A stretch of 64,000 nucleotides of DNA from Bosea sp. Tri-49 (GTDB lineage Bacteria > Pseudomonadota > Alphaproteobacteria > Rhizobiales > Beijerinckiaceae). The notes below the pieces were generated by a model. The model was not told the DNA's origin. It saw only the letters and a program-made list of their open reading frames with translations, and did no database searches. Below are positions 28,249 to 37,281 of the stretch, in pieces. Position 1 is the first letter of the stretch. Each line of letters opens with the position of its first letter. Position numbers and translations under genes: made by a program. The DNA lies in assembly GCF_003952665.1 (NCBI RefSeq), contig NZ_CP017946.1:5537001-5601000 (forward strand), given 5' to 3'.

Positions 28249-28455
28249 CTACCGTGTCGCGCGGCGCGTGGTGCGAACCACCGCCGGAGCACTGACCGCG
28301 CCGGCGGCCCCGCCGACCACAGCACCGACCGGCCCGGCGACGACCGCCCCGGTCCCTGCGCCGACCGCAGCGCCGCTGACACGCTGTTCCAGAGTCGTGC
28401 AGGCGGTCAGGCTGAGCGCGGCCAGTGCGGCTGCGGCAAGAGATGACGTTTTCAT
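28249..28455 (-). CDS. Small glycine-zipper lipoprotein
   Basis: The 68-residue product has a lipoprotein signal peptide with lipobox LTAC (acylated Cys19). A Gly/Ala/Val zipper follows (AAVGAGTGAVVAGPVGAVVGGAAG), then a basic tail. Such entericidin- or glycine-zipper-like lipoproteins sit in the cell envelope and often respond to stress. ATG at 28455 has GGAGCA upstream, while the open frame reaches much further without support. The function is unknown. Confidence 0.68.
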   Translation of the reverse strand: MKTSSLAAAALAALSLTACTTLEQRVSGAAVGAGTGAVVAGPVGAVVGGAAGAVSAPAVVRTTRRATR

Positions 28456-28587
28456 CGAGTGCTCCTTTGAGTGTGCGTGATGAAACGGCGAACTAGCCCA
28501 GAAGTTGCCGCACGGCGATGGCAGAGATTCACATCGTTGGTTAAGCTCGCCTTGGCGAGCTCGACACATCGCCCAGGGAGACTGCTC

Positions 28588-29043
28588 ATGAAGACGCTTC
28601 TGTTCTCCACCGCCCTCGCGTTCATGGCCGCAAGCTTCGCCGCTGCGCCGGCCTCGGCTCTGACCATGAAAGAGTGCAGCACCAAATATCAGGACGCCAA
28701 GAAGGCGAACACGCTGAAGGGCCAGAAGTGGAACGATTTCCGCAAGGCCAACTGCGCCGATGACGACGCCTCGGAGAATGATGCCGCGGCAGCCGTGACT
28801 GATGCTCCGGCGGCGACGCCGGCCGCGACCACCCCGGCCAAGCCCGCCGGCAAAGCCAAGGCTGCGGTGTTCCCGCGGACCGTCTCGCAGAAGTATTCGA
28901 ATGAGACGGCCGGCAAGGCGCGCCTCAAGACCTGCGTCGACCAGTACAATGCCAATAAAGCAGCCAATGCCAATGGCGAATTGAAGTGGATCGAGAAGGG
29001 CGGCGGCTACTGGAGCCAGTGCAACACCAGGCTCAAGGGCTGA
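28588..29043 (+). CDS. Secreted protein with two Cys-containing repeats
   Basis: The 151-residue precursor starts at ATG 28588 with CAGGGAG before it. It has a signal peptide (about 1-24, ending ASA). The mature part holds two related charged segments: ECSTKYQDAKKAN...WNDFRKANC (29-56) and TCVDQYNANKAAN...WSQC (about 114-147). An Ala/Pro/Thr-rich linker separates them. The spacing of paired cysteines recalls PsiF-type repeats, but the match is loose. It is probably periplasmic, with unknown function. Confidence 0.68.
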   Translation: MKTLLFSTALAFMAASFAAAPASALTMKECSTKYQDAKKANTLKGQKWNDFRKANCADDDASENDAAAAVTDAPAATPAATTPAKPAGKAKAAVFPRTVSQKYSNETAGKARLKTCVDQYNANKAANANGELKWIEKGGGYWSQCNTRLKG

Positions 29044-29100
29044 GACGACAATCGGAGCGCGTCCGGTTCACCGGGAGCGCTTCCGCCAGGGATATTCGAG

Positions 29101-29130
29101 CTTCCCGCGCATCGACGCGGGAGGCTTTTT
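29101..29130 (+). terminator. Rho-independent terminator after the secreted-protein gene
   Basis: A 9-bp stem (CTTCCCGCG / CGCGGGAGG with one G-T pair) and a 6-base loop are followed by CTTTTT. The T run touches the stop codon of the convergent DUF2339 gene. Confidence 0.8.
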
Positions 29131-32100
29131 CAATGCGCCTTGCCGGGCCGCGAGGCTTCCCGCAGCAGCAGCTTCTGATAGGCAAGGCCAATGGCGACGA
29201 GGCTGGCGCCGAGGCCGATGAAGGACAAGGCCCGCAACAGGCCTTCCAGCCCGGACATATCGATCAGGAAAGCCTTGCAGATGGCGATCGTCACGACGCC
29301 GAGCGAGGCTAGGCGCAGGTCCTTCGACTGCAACCGGAAGCCGAGCGCGAGCAGCGCCACGCCATAGAGCAGGAGCGCTGCCGAATAGGCATAGAGTTCG
29401 CTCGCGCTGCCGGCGTCGACCAGGAGATCGGGACCAACGAAGCCGCGCCGGACTTCAATCAGCAGATAGGCCAGCCCGCCGATGATCGCGGCGACGCCGA
29501 AGATGCGCCGCGCCACGGCGCCCACGAGGTGTTCCCTGGCCCAACGCGCTGCCGCGAAGGCGAGCAGCGCCGGCAGCAGGTAGCCGATGGCGGCGTTGTC
29601 GAGGAGGAGCGGGCCGGCAAGCGGCTGCTCGGCCACTAACGGATTGGCGATGAGGCCGGGCAGGAGGGCGAACAGGCCGCAGGAGCCGATCGCCGCCCAA
29701 TCGGGACCGACCGGCACCGAGCGACCGATCAAGCGAACCGAGCCGGCGATCATGACGATCACGGCGGCGATGAAGCCGAAGGCGGCATAGAAGCCTGCTT
29801 CGGCGAGGGTGACTGGGACGTCGGAGGCCAGCAACGGCCCGTGGAAGCCATGGCGCAGCAGGAGGAAGGCACAAAGCACTGACCCCGCCAGAGCCATGCG
29901 CCGGAAGGCGACGCTGATCGCGGGCGCGACCTCGCGCAGCCACCAGGCTGCTCCGGCGAAGCCTGAGATCGCTGCGCCATAACCCCAAAGGATACGGTTG
30001 AAGATGACCGGTCCCTCGACGCCGCTGTGATCGAACAGCGGATTGCGGCCGATGCCGAGCGCGACTACCACCCAGCCGATCGCGATCACGGCGAGAGCAC
30101 GCAGGGTAAAGCCGGTGACGCGGCCGGGTGAGAGCTCGCGCCAGATTCGCGCGGCCGCCGTGAGCGCCAGCAGCAGCAGCGTGATCGTTACCACCTCGGC
30201 AAAGCCGGCGGACCTGCCATCCATCGGCGCCAGGACCGGGCCGGAGAAGGCCTGCCGGACGATCAATATCGCGCCCAGCGAGACCAGCACCGCAGCGCCA
30301 GCGTTGAGCGTGTCGCCCAGGCGCGAGCGACCGTCGCGCCCGAGCCAGTAGCCGAGTAGCCCGAGCAGGCCGCCGACGACGACATACCAGAGCAGCCGGT
30401 TGAACACCGGCCAGCCGAGCACCGGCGTGCCATCGAAGACCGGGTTCAGCACGGCGCAAAGCCCGCCGATGCTGACGAGGATCAGCGCGATCGCGGCGAT
30501 ATCGGCGCAGACACCGAAGACGCGCCCTCCCAGCCGGCGGGCGAGCAGGATGAAGCCTGCGCCGAGCAGCCCGAGTGCCAGGACATGGCAGAAGACTTCC
30601 TCGAACAGCCGGTTGCGTGGGCCGAGATAATGCAGGCGGACCAGATCCACGGTTGGCACGAGATCGGGACCGGCGAAGGCCTGCCGCACTTCCAGCAAGA
30701 CGAAGGCAGTGAAGAAGAAAGCGGCGAGCGCCTCATGGACTAGGCGCGGACGATCCTGCCTGCCCCGCAGCGCCAGCGCGCCGATGGCGAAGCATAGCGC
30801 CGGCAGGGCATAGGCCGGGATCAGCCAGTTGAGGATGGGCCAGAAGCCGATATCGCTGACGATCGGGCTCCAGACGAACCGCGCCAGCGCTGCGGTGGCG
30901 AGCGCCGCCGACATGCTGCGCAGCAGCGGAATCGGACGCAAGGCGGAGAGGAGCGCGACGCCCGCGGCCGAGACGGCGAAGCCCACAACCAGCCAAGTCT
31001 CGCGCAAAGCGAAGGCGATGGCGAGGCCGAGCGCGATCGCGCCGGCGGCGGCATAGGCGGCCGAGCCGATGAAGGCGAGCGGATTGGCGCGAGCCTTGGT
31101 GTTGCGGCGCTCGACCGGCAGGAGGAGTTCGGAAGCGGCAAAAAGCGTGATCGTCAGGAGCAGGGCCAGTGCGGCAAAGCCGGTCGAGCGCTCGAAGCCG
31201 TTGCTGCGCAGTGCCGTCGCCAGCAGCAGGCAGACCGGCGCGAGCGCCGAGGCGAAGGCGAGGCAGCCGCGCACCAGGACGCCGCCCGCACCTGAGCCGC
31301 GCCGCATCAGCAAGGTGAAGAAGGGCGGAACGCCGACGAGCAGCGCAAGGAGACCGGCGGTCCAGCGCAGGTCCGGGCCGGCGTCGGGGGCGAAACTGAG
31401 GCGCATCAGGTCGACCGGCAGCGTCGGCGACAGGCCGAAGGCGCCCTCGCGGGTCGGCCAGAGCAGCGCCATGCCGGCCGCTGCCGCGCCGGCGAGCAGC
31501 GCCAGCGGGGCGAGGTCGCGGTGCCTGATCGCGCCGGCGACGGCGACCGCCACCGTGACGATGATGGCGGCATGCAGCGACACGGGCCCGCCATGGCTGG
31601 TCCAGAGGATGCCGGAGAGGACGAGCGGCACGCCGATGGCGATGAGGCTGATCAGTTCGAAGCCAGCGATCCGCCAGCCGCCATCGAACCCGGTCGTCCT
31701 GCGCCAGGCCGGCCATTCCCTGAGCAGGCCGAGCGCGAGAACCGGGCCGGAGGCGGCAAGCCAGGCGGCCCAGCTCACATTGCCGCCGGCGAAGGCGATG
31801 AGCAGCGTCCAGGCGCCATGTCCGGCGACGGCGCCGAGCGTGACGACGCGACTGGGCCGGCGCTGGTGCAGCAGGAAGGCGACAGCGGTGACGAAGGTGA
31901 TGAAGAGAGCGAGCGCGACGAAGTTCGGCGCGGTGCTGGCGACCAGGAAAGGCGTCGCATAGGAGCCGAGCAGGCCGAACAGGCCGAGCGCCGGGCCGTG
32001 CAGCAGCGAGGCGGAGAGCGCCGCCAGACCAAGCAACCCCATCAATCCGAAAGCCGTGCTCGGCCCAATGAAGCCGTAGACGGCATGGGCGGCGAAGACC

Positions 32101-32906
32101 ACGCCGAAGCCGCTGAGCACGGCGACGCCCGCCAGCACGCCGGGAATGCTGGCATGGCCGAGGCTGGCGAGCGGGCCGGTATCGGAGGTGAGCGGCGCTT
32201 CGCGCCGGCGCAGATATTCGCTCGCGCCGGCGGCAGCGAGCGCGAAGGCGGCGCCGAGCAGCAGCCGGACGCCCGGGCCGAACAGGCCGGCCTCGATCGA
32301 GTAGCGAACCAGGAAGAGGCCACCGAGTGCGAGCGCGACGCCGCCAATCCAGACCGCCCAGCGCGAGCCGATAGCCTCCTCGAAATCACGGCGCGGCGCA
32401 GGCGTGGCGAGGGGCTCGGCTTCCCGCAGGAGCTCGCTCCGCTGGACGTCCAGGTCCGATGCGGGAGCTGTGACGCTCGCGGCGAGCGTCTCGAGCGGAG
32501 GGAGAAGCTCCTCATCCGAAACTTTGCCTGCGGGGTCTTCGATCGTGCGAGCCGCGACGAGATCGATGGCTGGTCCTGGCGATGGCGTTGGTTCTTCTGC
32601 CGCGACAGGAGCGGGCGTCGGTACATCGAAATCAGCTGTGATGACGGGAGCTGGTGCATCCTCGACGAGGGCATTTTCGACCTGCTCGTCTGCTTGTTCG
32701 GAAGGCGCCTCGCTGGCCGCGGCCCCAGCAGCGAGCTGTGCCCGTAGGACACTCAGATCGGCACGCAAGGCATCGATCTCGGCGCGCTGATGGGCGGCGA
32801 GCTCAAGTGCCCTGTTGCCGCGCCCCAGTGCACTGAAAGCGGCCCAGGGGACAGCGATGAAGAGGAAGCCGAAGAGGCCGAGGCCGAGAAGCGCGAAGCC
32901 TTCCAT
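29130..32906 (-). CDS. Large DUF2339 polytopic membrane protein
   Basis: The 1258-residue protein starts at ATG 32906 with GGGGCGGA upstream. It has one N-terminal helix (about 3-22), a coiled-coil stretch (about 30-60), and an acidic Pro/Ala/Glu-rich linker to about 180. More than twenty hydrophobic segments follow, with repeated GLGLGLR- and FLVRYSIEAGLFGP-like blocks typical of DUF2339. The family is common in Gram-negative inner membranes and has no established biochemical role. Repeating motifs such as VRQAFAGPDLVP and IVRQAFSGPVL appear at regular intervals and suggest internal duplication of a membrane unit. It is transcribed alone. Confidence 0.85.
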   Translation of the reverse strand: MEGFALLGLGLFGFLFIAVPWAAFSALGRGNRALELAAHQRAEIDALRADLSVLRAQLAAGAAASEAPSEQADEQVENALVEDAPAPVITADFDVPTPAPVAAEEPTPSPGPAIDLVAARTIEDPAGKVSDEELLPPLETLAASVTAPASDLDVQRSELLREAEPLATPAPRRDFEEAIGSRWAVWIGGVALALGGLFLVRYSIEAGLFGPGVRLLLGAAFALAAAGASEYLRRREAPLTSDTGPLASLGHASIPGVLAGVAVLSGFGVVFAAHAVYGFIGPSTAFGLMGLLGLAALSASLLHGPALGLFGLLGSYATPFLVASTAPNFVALALFITFVTAVAFLLHQRRPSRVVTLGAVAGHGAWTLLIAFAGGNVSWAAWLAASGPVLALGLLREWPAWRRTTGFDGGWRIAGFELISLIAIGVPLVLSGILWTSHGGPVSLHAAIIVTVAVAVAGAIRHRDLAPLALLAGAAAAGMALLWPTREGAFGLSPTLPVDLMRLSFAPDAGPDLRWTAGLLALLVGVPPFFTLLMRRGSGAGGVLVRGCLAFASALAPVCLLLATALRSNGFERSTGFAALALLLTITLFAASELLLPVERRNTKARANPLAFIGSAAYAAAGAIALGLAIAFALRETWLVVGFAVSAAGVALLSALRPIPLLRSMSAALATAALARFVWSPIVSDIGFWPILNWLIPAYALPALCFAIGALALRGRQDRPRLVHEALAAFFFTAFVLLEVRQAFAGPDLVPTVDLVRLHYLGPRNRLFEEVFCHVLALGLLGAGFILLARRLGGRVFGVCADIAAIALILVSIGGLCAVLNPVFDGTPVLGWPVFNRLLWYVVVGGLLGLLGYWLGRDGRSRLGDTLNAGAAVLVSLGAILIVRQAFSGPVLAPMDGRSAGFAEVVTITLLLLALTAAARIWRELSPGRVTGFTLRALAVIAIGWVVVALGIGRNPLFDHSGVEGPVIFNRILWGYGAAISGFAGAAWWLREVAPAISVAFRRMALAGSVLCAFLLLRHGFHGPLLASDVPVTLAEAGFYAAFGFIAAVIVMIAGSVRLIGRSVPVGPDWAAIGSCGLFALLPGLIANPLVAEQPLAGPLLLDNAAIGYLLPALLAFAAARWAREHLVGAVARRIFGVAAIIGGLAYLLIEVRRGFVGPDLLVDAGSASELYAYSAALLLYGVALLALGFRLQSKDLRLASLGVVTIAICKAFLIDMSGLEGLLRALSFIGLGASLVAIGLAYQKLLLREASRPGKAH

Positions 32907-33197
32907 GTCTGAAGTTCCGCCCCTCACTCGATGATCAAATAGCGGCTGCGCAGATAGCGCGCCTCGCGCCGAGATGTCCAATCCCAGCGTTTGGTGTGAT
33001 GTGACGCCGATTCGAGATTTGATGGCCGGGATGCAATGCGCTTGGCCAGGCTCCGTCGGCTGCGGCTCTGATGGAGTATCCAGGGAATGGGATGCCGCTG
33101 CTGCAATGCGGCAAAGCGATCAGCCACTTCGTTCGCTCACTGCGGTATCACCGGGGAGCAATAAAAAGGGAGGCAAGATTGTCGGAAACGGAGGACC

Positions 33198-33274
<77 letters not shown>

Positions 33275-33382
33275 AAGGCGCTGGCCTTCTAGGCCCTGCG
33301 TCGCTCTCCTGTCAATCGCTTGCGGCAGGAGTTTTGTGGGCGCTTCTGGAGGAGTGCCCGGTCTTCTCGGAGATGCTGTTCG

Positions 33383-33673
33383 ATGCGTGCCGTTCTCGAC
33401 GTCGTGATGCTGGCGCTGAACCTCTATGTCTGGATCCTGATCGCCTCGGCCGTGCTGAGCTGGCTGATCGCCTTTAACGTCGTCAACACCCGCAACCAGT
33501 TCGTCTCCACGGTCTGGGATTTCCTCTACCGCTTGACCGAGCCGGCGCTGCGTCCGATCCGGAACATGCTGCCCAATCTCGGTGGCATCGACATCTCGCC
33601 GATCATCCTGCTGCTGCTGATCTTCTTCATCCAAAGCGTGATCACCCGCTACATCTATCCCAACGTATTCTAG
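33383..33673 (+). CDS. YggT-family integral membrane protein
   Basis: The 96-residue protein has two hydrophobic segments (about 3-27 and 69-89). Between them is the YggT signature [23 protein letters not shown]. YggT proteins are inner-membrane proteins implicated in osmotic tolerance or envelope/division complexes. The ATG at 33383 is the best start near the domain. It is followed after 5 bases by the DUF167 gene, a common pairing in proteobacteria. Confidence 0.88.
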   Translation: MRAVLDVVMLALNLYVWILIASAVLSWLIAFNVVNTRNQFVSTVWDFLYRLTEPALRPIRNMLPNLGGIDISPIILLLLIFFIQSVITRYIYPNVF

Positions 33674-33678
33674 CTGCG

Positions 33679-33993
33679 GTGACGGCCTGGTCCGTCAGAC
33701 CGGACGGGCTCGCGATCGCCATTCGCCTGACGCCGCGCGGCGGGCGTGATGCCCTCGACAGGGTCGAAACGTTGGCCGATGGCCGCCAGGTGCTGAAAGC
33801 CAGGGTTCGAGCGGCTCCCAGCGAGGGCGAGGCGAATGCCGCACTGGTCGCGCTCCTGGCGGAGGTGCTCGCCGTGTCCCGCTCGCAGTTGTCGCTGACG
33901 GCCGGCGCGAGCGCGCGGCTCAAGCGCATCGTCGTCAAGGGCGATGGCGAGGCGTTGGCGGCGCGATTGCAGAAGCGGATTTGCGCGAATTGA
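33679..33993 (+). CDS. DUF167 (YggU) family protein
   Basis: The 104-residue protein starts at GTG 33679. It shows the YggU fold signature IRLTPRGGRDALD, LKARVRAAPSEGEANAALVALLAEVL and SLTAGASARLKRIVV. DUF167 proteins are small cytosolic proteins of unknown function, usually encoded next to YggT as here. The sequence is complete. Confidence 0.9.
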   Translation: MTAWSVRPDGLAIAIRLTPRGGRDALDRVETLADGRQVLKARVRAAPSEGEANAALVALLAEVLAVSRSQLSLTAGASARLKRIVVKGDGEALAARLQKRICAN

Positions 33994-34065
33994 TGCTGCA
34001 TTGCAGCAGAATCATGCCAGCCGGCTCTTGACGAAGGCGGTCGCCTTCTGGCCCAACTGCGCGCC

Positions 34066-34785
34066 ATGGACCAGCCAACCTCTCAGCCGTTCCCGCAGCG
34101 CCTGACGGAAGGCTATCGCGCCTTCCTCGACGATCGTTTCACGCGCGAGAAGAGCCGCTACGAAGAGCTCGCCGAGAGCGGGCAGACGCCGAAGATCATG
34201 CTGATCGGCTGCTGCGATTCGCGAGTCTCGCCCGAGGTGATCTTCGATGCGAGTCCGGGCGAGATGTTCGTGGCGCGCAACGTCGCCAATCTCGTCCCGC
34301 CCTTCTCGCCCGACGATCAGCTGCACGGAACCTCCGCCGCACTCGAATACGCGGTGCAAGCGCTTAGGGTCGAGCATATCGTCGTGCTCGGCCATGGCCG
34401 CTGCGGCGGCATCAGAGCTTTCGCCGACGATGCGCAGGGCCCGCTCTCGCCCGGCGACTTCATCGGCAAGTGGATCACACTGATCGAGCCGGCGGCGCGC
34501 CGCTCGGGCGGGCGCAGCCGCAATGAGAGCTTCGAGGCTTATGTCGAGCGCCTGGCCCTGCTCTCGATCCAGCAATCGCTCGCCAATCTGCGCACCTTTC
34601 CCTGCATCAGCATCCTGGAGGGCAAGGGCCGCCTGCACCTGCACGGCGCTTATTTCGCGGTCGCGACCGGCGAGCTGATGCTGCTCGATCCGCAGTCAGG
34701 GCAGTTTGTCCCGGCGGTCGGCGAGATGCCGAAGAAGGTCCAGATGATCCGCTGCTCGGAAGCCGAGCCGGGGCAGGGCGGTTGA
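34066..34785 (+). CDS. Beta-class carbonic anhydrase
   Basis: The 239-residue protein interconverts CO2 and bicarbonate. The zinc ligands are Cys50 (in GCCDSR, with the Asp51-Arg53 dyad), His110 and Cys113 (GHGRCGG). The length is normal for the proteobacterial type. There is no signal peptide, so it is cytosolic. It is likely monocistronic, with no visible CO2-fixation or transporter genes nearby. Confidence 0.95.
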   Translation: MDQPTSQPFPQRLTEGYRAFLDDRFTREKSRYEELAESGQTPKIMLIGCCDSRVSPEVIFDASPGEMFVARNVANLVPPFSPDDQLHGTSAALEYAVQALRVEHIVVLGHGRCGGIRAFADDAQGPLSPGDFIGKWITLIEPAARRSGGRSRNESFEAYVERLALLSIQQSLANLRTFPCISILEGKGRLHLHGAYFAVATGELMLLDPQSGQFVPAVGEMPKKVQMIRCSEAEPGQGG

Positions 34786-34965
34786 CGTCTGCTCCCGATC
34801 GAGCGAATTTTGAATTACCCGCCGCTTGAAACGGCGGTCTCTGGCGAAAAATTTCGCGATCCGGCAGCATTTCGCCGGACTAGCATTTTTGCTGCGCCGC
34901 CCCGATGACGAACCCAGAAGCTTGCGCTAGATTGCGCTCTCCCGGTCACCTATCGTTGAAGCTGC

Positions 34966-35628
34966 ATGTTCGATCGTCGTAAGCCCGCCGCCCCGGCGCC
35001 CTTCGTCACCCACGAGAATATCGAAGCCAAGGTCAAGTGGTTCGATCCGGAGAAAGGCTTCGGCTTTGCTTCTCCGGCGGACGGCTCCGGCGACGTGTTT
35101 CTCCACATCTCGTCCATCGGCCCGCAGGATCCGCAGGATCTGCAGCCCGGTGCGACCATTATCTGCGATCTCGGCGAGGGCAGGCGCGGCCTGCAGGTCG
35201 TCTCCGTCCATGAGATCGATGCTTCGACCGCAACTCCCGCTGCGCCGCGCGGCGCCGGCGGCCCTGGTGGCGGCGGTGGCCGTCCGTTCTCGCCGCGCCC
35301 GCCGCGTGACGATTTCGGCGGCGGCTATGGCGGTGGCGGCGGTTACGACCGCGGCGACCGTGGTGGCTTCGACCGCGGTGATCGCGGCGGCTTCGATCGC
35401 GGCGCCAGCGCGCCGCTGGAAGGGCCGTTCGATGGCGCGGTGAAGTTCTTCAACACCGACCGCGGTTTCGGCTTCATCGCCCCCGACCAGGGTGGGCCGG
35501 ACGTGTTCTTGCACGTCTCGTCGCTGAGCCGCAGCGGCCTGCAGCCGCCGATGGACGGACAGCGCGTGCGCTTCTCGATCCGCGCCGGCAAGAAGGGCCC
35601 CGAGGCCGCCAATATCAGCTTCCTCTGA
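34966..35628 (+). CDS. Double cold-shock-domain protein with Gly/Arg-rich linker
   Basis: The 220-residue protein has two cold-shock domains. The first lies at about residues 19-85 (VKWFDPEKGFGFASP, DVFLHISSI), the second at about 155-220 (VKFFNTDRGFGFIAP, DVFLHVSSL). Both keep the RNP1- and RNP2-type aromatic residues. The linker (about 90-150) is Gly-rich with repeated DRGDRGGF units. Two-CSD proteins are typical of alphaproteobacteria, but the RGG-like linker is longer than usual. It is probably an RNA chaperone or antiterminator. The 180 bases upstream are likely its promoter and leader. Confidence 0.9.
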   Translation: MFDRRKPAAPAPFVTHENIEAKVKWFDPEKGFGFASPADGSGDVFLHISSIGPQDPQDLQPGATIICDLGEGRRGLQVVSVHEIDASTATPAAPRGAGGPGGGGGRPFSPRPPRDDFGGGYGGGGGYDRGDRGGFDRGDRGGFDRGASAPLEGPFDGAVKFFNTDRGFGFIAPDQGGPDVFLHVSSLSRSGLQPPMDGQRVRFSIRAGKKGPEAANISFL

Positions 35629-35698
35629 GAAGCTGAGCGAGATCCTCGCACCGGTCAGGCTGACCAGCCTGATCGGGGTGTGATGTCGATGCGTTGAT

Positions 35699-35730
35699 GA
35701 GGCGGCGAGCCGAAAAGGCTGCGCCGCCTC
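35699..35730. terminator. Strong hairpin at convergent gene ends
   Basis: A GC-rich stem (GAGGCGGCG / CGCCGCCTC with a further inner AGCC/GGCT pairing) closes over a GAAA loop. It overlaps the MOSC stop codon and lies 70 bases after the cold-shock gene. It has no long T run on either strand, so its terminator role is uncertain. Confidence 0.45.
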
Positions 35731-36268
35731 AAACGCGTTCGAGGGCCCGGTGCGGCTGAGCCGGCAAGGTGATGCCGATGGCATCGCCGGCCCTGACCTC
35801 GCCGCCTTCGAGCACGATTCCCATGATCCCGGCCTTGCGGATCAGCCCGCCATTGGCGTCGCGACCGAGCACGGCGTTGAGCAGGCCGGGCTGGAAGGCC
35901 TCGATCTGGACGCAAGGGTTCCGTAGCCCCGTGATCTCAAGGAGCGCCTGCGCGCCCAGCCGCAGGCGGGCGCCGATCGGCAGGCCGAGCAGATCGATCC
36001 CGCGGGTGGTGATGTTCTCGCCCATATCGCCTGGTCGGAGCGAAAAGCCACTGGCTGCAAGTTCGTCGAACAGCTCGACATGGATGAGATGGACCTGGCG
36101 CAGATTGGGTTGCGTCGGGTCGACGGCGACGCGCGAGCGATGCTTGACGGTCTTGCCGCAATGGGCGTCGCCTTCGATACCGAGGCCGGCGAGGAGGCGA
36201 ATCGCTGGCAGGATCGGCTTGCTGAAGTGGTGGCCTTCGTCCCGTGCCACTGCGACGATCGTACCCAT
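35729..36268 (-). CDS. MOSC-domain protein
   Basis: I start this 179-residue protein at ATG 36268 because GGAGG lies eight bases upstream; an in-frame ATG at 36283 lacks a ribosome site. The protein is a single MOSC domain: GIEGDAHCGKTV, a PGDMGENITTRGIDLL strand, an LEITGLRNPCVQIEAF core with the conserved cysteine, and AGIMGIVLEGG. MOSC proteins carry or transfer sulfur to molybdenum cofactor or related acceptors. There is no partner enzyme nearby, so the acceptor is unknown. Confidence 0.87.
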   Translation of the reverse strand: MGTIVAVARDEGHHFSKPILPAIRLLAGLGIEGDAHCGKTVKHRSRVAVDPTQPNLRQVHLIHVELFDELAASGFSLRPGDMGENITTRGIDLLGLPIGARLRLGAQALLEITGLRNPCVQIEAFQPGLLNAVLGRDANGGLIRKAGIMGIVLEGGEVRAGDAIGITLPAQPHRALERV

Positions 36269-36336
36269 CTCTCTGGCCTCCATATCGATGCCTGGTCTTT
36301 GGCATGAGGGACGGCCTTTGGGGAGCCGAGCGCGTA

Positions 36337-36368
36337 ACAAAAAACCGGGCCTGTCACCAGGCCCGGTC
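36337..36368 (-). terminator. Rho-independent terminator of bfr
   Basis: On the minus strand an ACCGGGCCTG / CAGGCCCGGT stem with a 4-base loop is followed by TTTTTTG. It lies 27 bases after the bfr stop. Confidence 0.88.
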
Positions 36369-36394
36369 GATCGCCCCTTTAACGAGATTGCAGA

Positions 36395-36883
36395 TCAGTG
36401 CTCGTCGCCCTCGAGCCCGCCGACATGCTTCTGGGTGTAGAGTTCGAGGCCGATGCGGCCGATCAGGTCGAGCTGGGTCTCGAGGAAGTCGATATGACCT
36501 TCCTCGTCCTTCATCAGCGCCTTGAACAGGTCTTCGGACGGGTAGTCGCCGACATCGCGGCAGTATTTGGCGGCTTCCTGATAGAGCGAACGCGCCTCGA
36601 CCTCGGCCTTGAGGTCGCACTCGATCACTTCCTTGACGTTCTCACCGATGCGCAGCGCGTCGAGCGTCTGCAGGTTCGGAAAACCTTCGAGGAAGAGGAT
36701 GCGGTCGACGAAACGGTCGGCATGGACCATCTCCTCGATCGATTCCTTCTTCCAGGTCTTGGCCATGTCCTTCAGCCCCCAATTGTCGAGCATCCGGTAG
36801 TGCAGCCAGTACTGGTTGATGGCCGTGAGCTCGGAGCGCAGGCCCTTGTTGAGGTATTCGATGACCTTCTTGTCGCCCTTCAT
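36395..36883 (-). CDS. bfr: Bacterioferritin
   Basis: The 162-residue iron-storage protein forms the 24-subunit haem-containing shell that oxidises and stores Fe2+. The ferroxidase ligands Glu18, Glu51, His54, Glu94, Glu127 and His130 are in place, and Met52 is the haem ligand. GAGGAG precedes the ATG at 36883. It follows bfd and irr on the same strand but has its own Irr-box-like palindrome 25 bases upstream, so it may have a separate promoter. Confidence 0.97.
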   Translation of the reverse strand: MKGDKKVIEYLNKGLRSELTAINQYWLHYRMLDNWGLKDMAKTWKKESIEEMVHADRFVDRILFLEGFPNLQTLDALRIGENVKEVIECDLKAEVEARSLYQEAAKYCRDVGDYPSEDLFKALMKDEEGHIDFLETQLDLIGRIGLELYTQKHVGGLEGDEH

Positions 36884-36907
36884 GGCCGCTCTCCTCGCAA
36901 TCCATCA

Positions 36908-36926
36908 CATTAGAATGATCCTAATG
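36908..36926. promoter_or_regulatory. Irr-box-like palindrome before bfr
   Basis: CATTAGAATGATCCTAATG is an inverted repeat with a single mismatched pair. Its core TTAGAATGATCCTAA (36910-36924) resembles the iron-control element bound by Irr in rhizobia (TTAGAA-N3-TTCTAA). It lies 25 bases upstream of the bfr start. Confidence 0.6.
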
Positions 36927-36993
36927 TAGAGTGGCGAGGCAGGAAAGGGAAGGGCGGATCGAGCAGCCTACCGGAGAAAATGCAACGTGCCGG

Positions 36994-37281
36994 TCAGGCG
37001 GCGACGCGGTCGTCGTTTTCCTCGATGCCGGCCATCATCAAGCCGACAGAGACGTGCACCGAGCAAGCGATGTCGTGGCTGGCGCAGCTATGGCACTGAC
37101 TGGCGCAGGCGGCGCGTGCCTCCGTGAGCAAAGCGCGGACCTCGCGGGCGCAACGGCCGCAATCCGGGCTGCAGCCGAGGCAATCATAAGCCTCGCCCGC
37201 AGTGCGCGGACCGCTCCCGTCCGGCGCGATCGTACCCTTGATCTGCCGGCAGGATAAAACGTTGCAGGAGCAGACGATCAC
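36994..37281 (-). CDS. bfd: Bacterioferritin-associated ferredoxin
   Basis: The 95-residue protein begins MIVCSCNVLS and has the four-cysteine BFD pattern (Cys4, Cys6, then CLGCSPDCGRC) that holds a [2Fe-2S] cluster. Bfd reduces the bacterioferritin core to release iron. It starts at GTG 37281, overlapping the irr stop as GTGA. The C-terminal 30 residues, with extra Cys and His, are longer than in the 64-residue E. coli protein. Confidence 0.88.
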   Translation of the reverse strand: MIVCSCNVLSCRQIKGTIAPDGSGPRTAGEAYDCLGCSPDCGRCAREVRALLTEARAACASQCHSCASHDIACSVHVSVGLMMAGIEENDDRVAA

